DNA from: Gnetum montanum
Taxonomy: Eukaryota > Streptophyta > Gnetopsida > Gnetales > Gnetaceae
Direction: 5' to 3'
Assembly (NCBI GenBank): GCA_015680685.1
Contig: MNCI01003413.1
Coordinates: 365,008-429,007 of the forward strand
Length of the DNA stretch: 64,000 nucleotides
Under the pieces are notes generated by a model that was not told where the DNA came from, searched no databases, and was given only the letters and a program-made list of their open reading frames with translations. The position numbers and the translations under genes were made by a program. This document shows positions 1 through 10,599 of this stretch, one piece after another (positions within the stretch are counted from its first letter, which is position 1; each line of letters starts with the position of its first letter).

Positions 1-1488
1 GACATTGGCCTTTGGGGTGATCATATAGGCAAATATTACATTAATACATATGATTGGTAGTGAGTTCTTACCATTATTCTATTCAACCCTTCTTTTCAAT
101 TATCTAGTGGTGTTCTGTCCTATTTCTTGGTTCTTCATGGTTCTTCCTCTAATAATGTTGGCATATTCTCCACATCTTTCATGTACCCAATCCTTCATCT
201 TATTGATCCTTTCCTCAATTTCATCTAGTGATTGTAGGATTGACAAAGATGATTCCACCTCCTTGAAGTGAGTTGATTTCTCCTCTTCATGATCATGGAC
301 CCTTGCTAAGTTGAGATTTTTGTCCTATTGAGAACTTTCAACAATCTCCCAATTAGCTATTTCTCCTTCTTCTTTTGCTACCTGTTGGATAAGCTCTTGG
401 AGTTGGTGGGTCTGTAGCTCATATAGTTGACCTGAAGCATACATCCCTAGGGTCTCCCTTATTTCATTACATAGCCCATCCATGATGTGGTACATTAGCC
501 TTTCCTCATAGAATCCATGGCCTAGGCAATTGTTTAACAATGATTAGTATCTTTCTAAGGCCATGTCCAAGGGTTCATGCTACCCCTATTTCCATTCTTG
601 GATTTGTCTCCTCAAGGCTAACACCCTTGCATAGGTTTGATATCTTTCATTAAAGAGTTCTACCATTGTCGGCCAACGTCGAATTGATTGTGGTCTTAAG
701 GACCTATACCATACTTTTGCTTGATCAAAAAGTGCCATAAGAAAGAGCTTAATTTTTTGCCACCCATTATCAATATTGTTCCATACATAGGCATCCTAGA
801 ATGCTTGTAAATGATGTTGTATATCTAAATCAGAGCCTCCTAGAAACTTAGAAAAGTTATTTAAATCAAGCCTAGGTAGATGGCTTTCCTTGTGATGCCT
901 ACGAGATATTCGAATAGCCTCTTCTATATGCATTAGGCTCTTAGTGGCCAAGAGGGGTTCATTTTCAGTAGGTAGGTTATGAATTTGTGAGTTGGGATGA
1001 TGTTGTCTTCGTTCATGTTGGCATTTCTGACTTTGCCCATGGGTTCGATTTTTATTTCTACATTGACCCCTTAAAAGAAGATCATACATGTCATGAACTA
1101 ACATTGAAGGGGTAGAGGAAGAGAAAGAACTAGAAGAGTCATCATGAATTTTGTAAGTCTTCCAATCATCCCTAGATAGATTCTTGTTAACTACTAAGAA
1201 GGTCCTAAGCCTTATGGGCCCCCTTGGTCTATGGGATATCCCATACTTACTAGAGGTGCTAGAGTTGGATGATAAGAGTTCACGAGTACTTTCGGGGTGC
1301 TCATGATCATAGGAGACCCCTGCATAGGATTGAGTACTCCTAACTTCATCTTCATCCTCATATATTTCATTGGTTCTCCAATGAATTACCTCACTAATTG
1401 TTGTGAGGTCATAGTCTTGTGAGAGAGAAATTATTGTGACCTTGTGTGTAACTTGTTTACAATTACTTCTTTCTAAAAGATATATCAT
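1..1488 (-). pseudogene. Decayed gag of an Athila-like Ty3/gypsy element (family A, copy 1)
   Basis: Capsid polyprotein frame of an LTR retrotransposon, read leftward from an ATG at 1488. The longest open part (1488-796) ends in a gag core resembling Retrotrans_gag. The same frame resumes after stops and is open again at 540-325. It matches the gag at 47313-49172 block by block: the HWRTNE segment near the N-terminus, the WQK..LF segment, the GLCNE..ETLGMYA segment, and a C-x2-C-x3-H-x4-C zinc knuckle cut by the window's left edge. The stop at 796 can be explained by one transition. The primer site and 5' LTR lie just upstream at 1545-2450, so this is the 5' half of a minus-strand element running off the window. 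Not functional. Family assignment is by resemblance; the match to the other copy is directly visible. Confidence 0.8.
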
Positions 1489-1544
1489 GAATACTTTGTT
1501 ATATCAATCTTGTATGATATAACTAATCTAAATAACTAGCACCA

Positions 1545-1562
1545 TCCTTGGCAATGGCACCA
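1545..1562 (-). promoter_or_regulatory. tRNA-Asp-type primer binding site (family A, copy 1)
   Basis: On the minus strand this reads TGGTGCCATTGCCAAGGA, one base inside the LTR. The plant tRNA-Asp-complementary site typical of Athila elements is TGGCGCCGTTGCCGGGGA. The differences are C-to-T or G-to-A, as expected from deamination. It fixes the LTR end and the element's orientation. Confidence 0.8.
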
Positions 1563-1563
1563 A

Positions 1564-2450
1564 TGATGAGTGATGAGGTACCCCCTACACTCAACCATAC
1601 GAATACGAACGTTCATGCATGATCTAGTTGAACTCCATGGATGGGCTAGTTGTAATATCTAGATCATTATACATTGATCACAGTTCACTATCTTCCCACT
1701 TGGACTAGTATTTTCTTTTTCATGTATGGTTTAGTCTAAAGTGAGGTGTATGATGTGGGCCTAAACTAGTGCTACTCCTAGAGGCAGTGGAAACTAACTT
1801 TGTTTTAGCTAAGAGGTAGTGGGAGAAGAGAATNGGATGATTAAGGACAGATACTCATCACACTTAGGCTAGCTTAGATNGACACATATTGGACCTTGTG
1901 TACTACTTCTAGGCTTACCAAGCATATATTACTTGAGCTCCTAGATATGCTACTAGGTTACCAAGTAGTTACACTTCAATGTTCATGATTAAGTTGTACT
2001 TATTCCACATTTAACAACAAGAATAGTAAATGATGGTAAAGAAATATTAACTAAGAAAATAATAAATAAAAATAACAATTAAAAAATTAAAACTAAGTGA
2101 ATGCTGCAATTATGGATTAATCTTGATCTTTATTGTTGATCATATGCATGTCCAAGTACGTCACACTCGAATAAAGATCCGTACAATTACAAGCATCACA
2201 CTACGAGCATGCACTTGGGAAAATAGTCTAACTCCTATGGAAACAAACTATACGAGCTTCGCTACAACTTGAACATAAGATTTCTAAATGTGGTAGGTGC
2301 ATGCATATTTATAGTGGAAAATGAACTTTGAGTTGATGAGGCCACATCAATGCATGGAAAGATGCATTGATGGTATCGCGTTGACATGGTCACATTGATG
2401 AGGCTTCGTCGATGAGGCCCAATCAACGCTGTTCACTGGATGCTTCATCA
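1564..2450 (-). mobile_element. 5' LTR of family A, copy 1
   Basis: About 887 bp, bounded by TGATG and CATCA on the minus strand. It aligns over its length with the LTRs at 46407-47167 and 54159-54931: a CTATAAATA box near 2311, the TTGTAGCGAAGCTC block, the TTCGAGTGTGACGTACTTGG block and the CAATAAAGATC block near the likely polyadenylation region. The distal (U3) end carries several GATGAGGC-like short repeats and differs from the other copies, so the outer boundary is less certain than the inner one. Two single Ns (1834, 1880) lie inside. Confidence 0.75.
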
Positions 2451-2589
2451 CCAAGTGTTTAAGAAGGAACAACCACATTCATATGAAGTAGATTTGAGGA
2501 GAGAGAGGCAAATATACATATTTTCTTTCCAAATATTACCATTGTTTACTTTCCTTTCTAGCATGCTTCACAACTATTCATATTAAAAT

Positions 2590-3768
2590 ATTTAAGTGTG
2601 GGTAGTCCATGAACCATTTCCTTTATTACAAGAGTCTAAAGAATTTCTCTGTTTATGTGACCTAGCTTCCTATGCCACAAACATGTATCATCTATACAAT
2701 TCACTAGAACTTTGTTTCAAGATTAGGATTATTTCCAAAAAAAATGGTGTAAACATTTTCCTTTCTAGTTCTCTCCATCACAATTTTTTTGGTGGTTAAA
2801 TGTTTTATTCTTCAAGTTTCTTTAGAAAAAGTAACATTAAAATTTGAATCACAAAGTTGACAAACACTAATAAGATTGTGTTTTAATCCTTTAACAAAGA
2901 TCACCTTATTTATAGTTGGAAGTTCCTTATCGTTTCCTCCTATGGTACCAATACCTATTATAGGAGCCTCTATGTTGTCTCCAAAAGTGACGATTCCATA
3001 ACTTTGTTCCATGAAGTGGGTGAAGTAGGATTTATTATGTCATGTGCCTTGAACATCATCTATCAATATACCACATGATTGTTTTGGCATTATAGGGAGC
3101 TATTTGATCCATCAAGTTCTTTTCATGCTTTATCATTTTTTGTTTCTAATCCTGCAAAGATCTTAGCCAAGACTACTTTTGCAAAGACCAAGAATACTAA
3201 TTCATCTTAACATAGCAATATGCTTGAAAATGACTAGATTTACACAAAAGAAACAATTTAAAATTCTAGGCTTTGATGTTTTACCAAAACTAGATTTATT
3301 TTCTTCTGTAGAATCTCTTAGACATCCATCTTTTTGCTTTTGGTCTTTGGATTTTTCTAAAGAGTTCTTACTCATTTGCTCAATCACATTGGTTAAGTTT
3401 TGAATCTCAACATTAAGGTCTATGTTTTCTCTCTTAAGATAAGAACATTCATCATTAAGAATTATAATTTTCATTTCCTTGACATGTAAAACATCTTTAA
3501 TTTCAACACATAAGCTTTGGAAAGAAATAACTTCATAACAAAATAGCCAATACCTTTCTTCAAAGTAATTTTCATTATTTGACCTTTCCTTATTATCCAT
3601 ATTGTCATAAGTTTTATAAATATTACAGTTATAGTCTCTTCTACTCTTGTATGTAAATAAGGGAATGAGAGATTTACCTTTACAAATGTGATATAGGAAT
3701 TGAATACAACAATTCATGAAGCATATTAGTCTCCTTATCCAAACGTGTTTGACATTGTCCTTGTTCAT
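2590..3768 (-). pseudogene. SIRE-like Ty1/copia gag-pol fragment
   Basis: Broken reading frames on the minus strand. Frame 3768-3202 holds the gag C-terminal half: an acidic, coiled-coil-like stretch followed by a decayed second zinc knuckle (CFFC near the end). Frame 3012-2812 carries the protease-to-pre-integrase linker, with a VTFGDN start and a GLKHNLISVCQLCD motif that is diagnostic for copia. Between 2800 and 2590 are remnants of the LWHRRLGHxN pre-integrase segment. The gag N-terminus is missing, because the frame begins only about 40 bp from the LTR. The left end is cut by the family A LTR. This is the only SIRE-type copy here that keeps any pol sequence. Confidence 0.75.
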
Positions 3769-3794
3769 GTTGCTTTATCAACGAGAGATAACCT

Positions 3795-3807
3795 CAATCC
3801 AATACCA
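3795..3807 (-). promoter_or_regulatory. tRNA-iMet-type primer binding site
   Basis: Minus strand reads TGGTATTGGATTG, two bases inside the LTR end (ATCCTCA). It is a degraded form of the copia primer site TGGTATCAGAGCC and fixes the element as minus-strand. Confidence 0.65.
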
Positions 3808-3809
3808 CT

Positions 3810-4855
3810 TGAGGATTAAAAACTTAGAAGGGGGGATGAATAAGTTCTTCAAATTTTAAGTAACACCTATTACAAAAAACACAAGAATTATGTGGTTTCC
3901 AAACTTGGGTACTCCACACTCAAAGACGAGATTCCTTGCAAACCTTCAAACTTTATTTCTTCCAAATGTGGTTTGAAGGGTACCACACCCTTTACAACCT
4001 TTGAGCTTTGCATGGAAGTGTTTTTTTCTGTTGTGAAACCACTCAACCCCACAAGGTATTGACAAGCTTAGAATGTGGTTTCAAGGACCCCACAACCTTT
4101 ACAAATTGAGCTCTACTCTAGAGTGTTTTGATGCTGCACAAACACTCAATCTCGCAAGATCTTGACAAGCTCAATTACTATGCCTTCTTGCACGAAGTAC
4201 ATCAACCCTGTAGGGCTACAAGAAAGAAAATAATTTACAAGGAGAGAGCATAACTCAATTTATAAATCCCTTGTACAATGAATTATAATTCCACAATAAA
4301 TCTAATTAATCTAACAAATGATGTGGCAATTCAAGTACACAAGTATAACCACATAAGATAGACAATGATTACTTTGATGTCAAAAATTCTTGCATATTTC
4401 CCTATAATTTGTGATCTTCTTATAGCCTCAGAGTTTCCAAAAACACCTTAGAATTCATGCAACAGCTATCTAATGGCTAGTATAGACATCTCCTTCGAGA
4501 TTGTGATGTCTCTTCGAAATTCACTTCAATTCTGGGAAGACATCTCCTTCTTGGATGGAATGTCTTTAAGGAGACATATCTTATTTTTTGGAGATTTCTT
4601 CTTTTGATAGACTTCCTCTTGGCCAAGGTCTTTTGTCTTTGAATACGTCTTCTCAACTTTTGAGCTCTAGTTCCTAAGGCTTTGTTCTATTGATTTAGCT
4701 TCCTCATAATCCTTGGAACATCTTCATTTAACTTGTAGCCTTCATTGATATCCATTCTCTCACCTTTATCTATGAAGTGTCTTACTTTGATATTTCATTG
4801 TAGTTCTCTTCATGTTGAGTTTCAAGAAGGTGTGGGTGCTCATGACATTTGACAA
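3810..4855 (-). mobile_element. 5' LTR of a SIRE-like copia element
   Basis: Matches the other SIRE-family LTRs in this window (7589, 13109, 24454, 28332, 33766). It shares the paired phrases about contrasting C-rich and G-rich repeats around ACTCAA(C/T)CC, the GACATCT-rich block (about 4480-4620) and the conserved inner end. The inner terminus (TGAGGAT on the plus strand at 3810) is clear. The outer terminus near 4855 is eroded, placed only by alignment to the CATACCAAAAGGTCAACA end of the other copies. Confidence 0.7.
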
Positions 4856-4869
4856 TGACCCATCCTCAA

Positions 4870-7200
4870 GAAGAAAATTTATCATTAGTTACTTGAGCTT
4901 AATCCTCTTGAGCTCAAGGAGTTACTATAGTGGATAGGCTTCTATGAATATAGTACCTAGCCTTTTACATGATACCAATATAAGGAAGAGTAATTCTACA
5001 AGAACCTTATTGCTAATGTTATCCTAAATTTCATTAATGGAGTTCTAGTGTCCATTTATGCATGTGTAATCTTAAGGGCTATAGGATTTCTAAATGAACT
5101 AGTAAATGATTGATGGCCACAAATCCAAAAGACTAAGTACAAGTTAGATCGAAAGTCCTATTTGAGGTTTTTAATATGGAAAAAGTGGAGGTGAAGATGT
5201 TTAAACTTTTATTGGTACAAAACACTATGTACAAAATCTTCACTCTAAACTTTCTATCCACCAAATGATCATTGGGTATCTCTACTCAAGGGGCAAATGT
5301 TGTGGCCATAATGAGGGAAAGTATGTCATCAATATGTCCTATGTTCTCTATAAGGCCTTGATCCAAAAGATTGAAAATGTGGCCAGAGATAGGAGGAAGG
5401 TCTATGCCTTTCCAAGGTCAACCTAAAAGCTTTATGAATTAATAAACATACTCAACCATTATGGAAAGATATCCCACAACAATAGGAATGGTAGATTGGG
5501 AGAACATAATGGTGGTTACTCTAAGACGATGTTCTAAGGTCATTAAAGCTATACCTAACTCAGAGAATGACATGCCTTTAACAAAGGTATCTCATATCTG
5601 ACCTTCAAACTAGCTTTGCTAGTGCAAAGAAAGAGGCTCAATAGTATCTTAAGCATCATAATGAACATAGGTATAATGTCCTACTAGATTCATTTCCCAA
5701 CTTTCCAATTTTAACATTAGGCAAATCCAAGAGCCTCTTCTTGGTGGTAGTGCTTAGCTTATAACGCATATTTAAGATGAATAGAAGTCTATCATAATCC
5801 ACGTTGAAGATTCACAAGATCATGGTAGCAATTTATTGTAGATGATGAAATCCATTATGGATTGTGAGACAATAAGGATGGATCTTTTTAAGTTCCCTCT
5901 TCCATTATTGGATGATCCACCCATGGCTTGTTTTGATGTCATTGTTTAGTTTAAATCTCATGTGCGTTTACAAAGTGTTTTCTCATCACATTGATCAAGG
6001 CTTAGCATGCATACAGGTTTAACAAGCCATTGAAGTCCTCTAAATACCCACTAATCAACCTAGGACTAGTTGTTGGGTGGAAAATGAGTAAAGAGTAGAT
6101 CCAAGCCAGGTTACCATGGAGGAACATTAATAGTATAATAAGACTAAACTTATTAATGTACAGGTAGAATGTAAGAATGTTAATGCTAATAGAACATTTT
6201 ATCTATAGGAGCTACAAAGAATCAAGGTTGTGGTACAATGGTTAGAGTAATAATCAAAACATCTTACACCATTAGTACTGACACCTTCCACAATCACAGT
6301 AGAGGTGTAGATTAAGTGCCTAGAGGCTAAACTATTACAAGTACACTAGGTTAGTGAAGAAGTCATGTTCATGAAAGATGACTTGGAGTGATAAACCAAA
6401 ATGCTAGAGTATCAATCCTAGGAGTGGAAAGCATGAGTCAAGAAAAGAAAAAACATATACTTTTCTTTTTTCAGCAAGTACAAAGGTTAGAAGATGAATG
6501 TCAAATCATGGCTCAGTTTTGGGATAAGTACCTTCATACAAAGAAGGAGTGCTAGAACTTATGATTAGAATTGACAAAAAAAACTACTAAGGAAATTGAT
6601 GAGCTTAGAAAGATCCATTTAATCGAGTAGACAACCTAGGATGTTGAGATGTGTAGATTGCAAAAAACTTGTAGCTTTGCAAAATGAATGAGTTATTGGA
6701 TAAATGTGTGTGATGAAGAAGAAATTTGATGCCTTGCATGTTAAAATTCAATAAATAACTAAAAGTGAACCAAAATTATAGGAAAACATGGACCTATTAG
6801 AAAACATGTACATCATTCACCATGAAAGAATTATCACTATTCTTGAGAGAAGACTCAAGGAAACTAAAGAGAATGTGCAAGGGAAATGGAGGAGGTATCT
6901 TTATATGGTCCAAACTTCTACAAGTCAACCACACATGTAGCTAAAAGAAAATTTTCATCAAGCGATAGTCAAGTTGGATGTAGCCTAACATGGGCTCTTG
7001 TAGGAAAGGAGTCATGAGTAGTTCCAAATTAATGTTGAGGAACAACAACAAGCATTTCTGTAAGAGTAGAGATTGATGCATAAATAGAATTGACACCACC
7101 AAGTAAGGGTGACATACCTAGAATCACAAATTTGAATATTTCATGTGTTTGCACTTAGTTATTCAAACTTCTTCCTATACTAAGAAATCACATTTGAGGG
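4870..7200 (+). pseudogene. Heavily decayed copy of the family A second ORF (transposon-protein domain plus coiled coil)
   Basis: No long frame survives. Around 5230-5330 one frame reads a TLNFLSTK..SLGISTQGANV..IMRES segment that aligns with the YHLFPTKGFKRISTYAARG..LME segment of the ORF at 51229-54003. About 90 bp later, in another frame, a RRKVYAFP segment aligns with its GKMTLPFPYLIRKL segment. From 6360 to 7060 the sequence is rich in Glu, Lys and Leu codons in short frames, as in the helical tail of that ORF. No LTR or primer site of family A flanks it, so it is an orphan relic between two copia LTRs. Frameshifts are common here, unlike the younger copy. The assignment rests on a short visible alignment. 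Confidence 0.45.
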
Positions 7201-7588
7201 CTTCTTCTCTCAACCACCATCCCCTCACAAATCTTAATGAGGTGGCTTGTATTGTATTGTATTATAGTCATGGGCTATACATTTATTAAGCTATCTTTAT
7301 CCATATTTATTATGTCATGTGTCCAGTTCTAATTGTATATCTTTGGCATTAAAGCTATGGGACTAACTTAACTCAATAATGGAATAATGATGACTAATCT
7401 AATTAAGGTTTCTACCTCCTAGGTTTGCATCTTACTCCTCTGATTCACACTTGCATGGTTAGTGCATGATTTAGGCATTCCAAGATGTTTCTAGCTACAT
7501 TTGAAGACCTTAGAAAGCTCTTAGCATGTTTCCTAGTGTCTTGACATTTATCTAGAAACTGTAGGCAAAGTGTGTAGGGGTAGGAGTG

Positions 7589-8721
7589 TGTTGAACTTTT
7601 GGTATGTCAAAATGTTAAAAGAAATGGAGAACAAGGTTGTTTGTGTGGTTGTCGTGTTTGTAGTTCAGGAACTTGGATTTGGATATAAGGAAAGCTCAAG
7701 AAAATCTATAAGAAAGTAAGTGGAAATTCAAAAAGCATGGATAAGGAATGAAGATTTCAAACTGCAAAGGAAACTCAAGAAAGACATCTCCAAGAAATAG
7801 TAGACGTCTTGACCGAAGTGATTGAAAATTAGTAAAGACGTCTCCTTAATGTCAAAGACATCTTGGCCAAATGGAAGGTTGCTCAGACAAAAATGTCTTT
7901 GAAAAATAGCAAATGTCTTTCTATTGAAAAATACATCTTCATGAAGATGTCTTTGCAAATACATCTTTCTAGTAGAGAAGACATCTCTCTCAAATGAAGG
8001 TCTGATGCAGAAAGACATCTCAACCTTGAAGAAGGTGTCTCCAGTGACTATTAGATAGTTTTTGCATGCATTTTGAGGTGATTTTAGAAACATATTGACT
8101 ATAAGAAGACTTCATTGCATTGGAAAATGTGCAAGAATTGTATACTATCAAATTTCATTGTCAAGAAATCATTGGTATCATCATTCTCTTTTTATTACTT
8201 CTCATTGTACTATATTTTGTTTGTTATAATTGGTCAAGGTGAGCTGTACCTCAAAGTACAAGGATCAACAAACTTAGTTTCATTCATTCCTAGTAATTTT
8301 TTTTCTCTTTTGTTGCCCTATGAGGTTGATGTGCTTCTTGTGGGAAGTCATCTTGCTTGAACTTGTTGAGATCCTATGGGATTGAGTGTTGGTGTAGAAC
8401 CACAACACTCCTAAGTAGAGCTCAAGTTGTGAAGGTTATGGGATCTTGGAAACCACATTCTAAGATTGTCAACACCTTTTGGGGTTGAGTGGATTTGTTG
8501 TGTCAAACCACTCTGGAGCAAAGATTAGAGTTTGTAAAGGGTATGGTATCCTTCAAACCACATTTTTAGATAACAAAGTATGGAGGTGTGCTAGCAAACT
8601 ACCCTCTAAGTATGGATTACCCATGTTGGGAAACCACGTTAGTTTTTTTGTTTGATTGTTTTCAAAGATTTTTTAATTTGAGAAACTTATTCATCCTCAC
8701 TTCTAAGTTCAACAATCCTCA
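7589..8721 (+). mobile_element. 5' LTR of SIRE-like copy 1
   Basis: 1133 bp, TGTTGA at the start and ATCCTCA at the end. The end is supported because the 3' LTR shares ATCCT[C/T]A before the sequences diverge. Between 7780 and 8045 are five exact copies of AGACATCT or its reverse complement AGATGTCT, plus near matches. The right third holds paired phrases of the type GGGATTGAGTG / GGGGTTGAGTGG that recur in all family LTRs. Confidence 0.85.
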
Positions 8722-8723
8722 AG

Positions 8724-8736
8724 TGGTATTGAAGCC
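8724..8736 (+). promoter_or_regulatory. tRNA-iMet-type primer binding site, SIRE-like copy 1
   Basis: TGGTATTGAAGCC, two bases after the LTR, a slightly decayed form of the copia primer site TGGTATCAGAGCC. Confidence 0.8.
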
Positions 8737-8773
8737 TAGTACTCTTCTTCATCACCAACTTCAAGAGTGAACA

Positions 8774-10590
8774 ATGAAGGAAACATCTTATACAAAGCCA
8801 CCCACATTCGTTGGATTTCACTTTTCCTATTGGAAATTTAGGATACAAGGATTTTTTGAATCTATGAAGTCTAGAGTCCATCCTTTAAGGCTACACTCCA
8901 TCTATCGACAACTCCACTAGAACCATCTAGCCTTTCAACAAATGAACACAAGAGAAGAAAGATAAGTTTATGTTTGACTCAAAAGTCAAAAAGTTTTTAT
9001 ATTGAACTTTGAATAAATATGATTTTAATATAGTAGTGGGTTGTAAAATGGCCAAAGAAATTTGGTAAACATTAGAAGCTACTTATGAAGAAACCTCTAT
9101 TATCAAATAATCTGAATTGTTAATTTTGCAAAGCGAATATGATAAGCTTAAAATGAGATAAGGTGAGAAAATAAAAGATTACTTCTCTAGAGAAAATGAT
9201 ATTTTTGTAGCCATTAGAGGTACTAGTAAATATTTTCTTGAGAGTGAGGTCATCATTAAAATAATTAGAACACTTCATCCAGAGTTCAAACAAAAGGTTA
9301 TGACCATGGAGGGAATCATAGATTTTTCAACTTTAAAATTTGAAGAGCTTCAAAATGCTTTTATTTCTTATGAAATGAATTTCATAAACAAAGGAGCTAT
9401 CCAAGAAAAACACATTGCTCTAAAGACTACCTCCAAGAAGAAGGATCCTAATGAGCATGATTAAGCTAGTGAAGATGAAATTGCCTTTCTCTTAAGGAAG
9501 CTACAATGATTAATAGCAAGAAGAAGCAAGGGGCCAAATCAGAAAAGATCCAATAGATTCAAAGGTAAATAAAGAGGTAAAATACTTTTAAATTTCAACA
9601 TTGATTTCTATTCTATAGAATGTTGGTTTTGTGATGGAAGAGGCCATATGACCTCTAAATGTCCTAACAATAGCAGGTTGCAAAAAAAGGATAGATCCAA
9701 TGACAAGGTAAAGAAGACAAACTTCTATACAATTTGGGATGATGGGAAGCAAAGTGGGAAAGAAGTGGAGGATGATGTGAAAATTTCTCATCTCATTTGC
9801 ATGATCCTCATTGATGATAACATTGATTCATCAAATGATAATATTAATGATGAAGAGAGGTTTGATTTATTATGCAATGAGATTTTATCTTTTCAAAAAA
9901 TTTGTAATAAGTTAAATGAAAGAGTCAAAAAGGATCAAGAAATCTCCTTATTAAATTTAACTATTTCAAACCTTACTAAGGGACTCTCAGACCTATGGGC
10001 TAAGAATGAAAAACTAACCTTATCTTATGAATAGGCCAAAGTAGAAATTGCATATGTTAAGTTAGTAAATGAAAGATTGGTAAAGGGAAAGGAATCCCTT
10101 TGGATGGTTCTAGGAGATAAAAGAAGTTTATGTGATAAGAGTGGACTAGGATGCTATATGCAAGACTAACCATCTTCAAAAAGCCTACTATAATCAAATG
10201 ATCTTCCAAAGGACACTCCTACTACATCAAAATTAGAGGAAGCTCCTATCTATCAAAATGATCCTAAAAGGTTTGATCATCTAAATAATTTATACTATCA
10301 TTGGAGGATTAGGTGCTATTATTGTCATAAATTATGGCATAAACAATGGGATTGCAATCTTAAGTATTATCATGTGAATAATTGGTCATATCATAGGACT
10401 CAGTCTTATCAGAGTGCACCAAGAAAGGACTTTTTGCAAGAGCATAGGAGAGATTGGACATCAACTCAAAAGAACAAAGGAATAAGGAAATAATGGAGAA
10501 TTAAAAGGAATGAACAAGGTAAGTAGGAAAATCTCACTAAAAAATTCATAAGAGGAAGCCAAGTCTTGAACATTGAAGAAGTTTAGTTGA
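8774..10590 (+). pseudogene. SIRE-like copia gag with two zinc knuckles, decayed
   Basis: Starts with ATG at 8774; the N-terminal segment (KPPTFVGF..YWK) is the usual start of copia gag. After stops and frame changes, 9080-9470 reads a UBN2-like capsid core (LEATYEETSI.. through TLHPEFKQKV and EELQNAFISYE). The first zinc knuckle at 9621-9662 has all of C-x2-C-x4-H-x4-C. An acidic, helical stretch follows (9648-10034 is open for 128 codons), then a second complete knuckle at 10314-10355. Two knuckles separated by a coiled-coil-like region is the gag layout of SIRE/Maximus copia elements. No pol follows. Many stops; not functional. Confidence 0.8.
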
Positions 10591-10599
10591 GAAGAGAAA

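Noticed and set aside
2812-3768. Two minus-strand frames as independent host genes
   Set aside because: VTFGDN and GLKHNL..SVCQLCD motifs and the decayed zinc knuckle identify them as copia gag-pol.
7780-8045. GACATCT repeats as a CRISPR-like or tRNA-like array
   Set aside because: Spacing is irregular, motifs occur in both orientations, and the context is a plant LTR.
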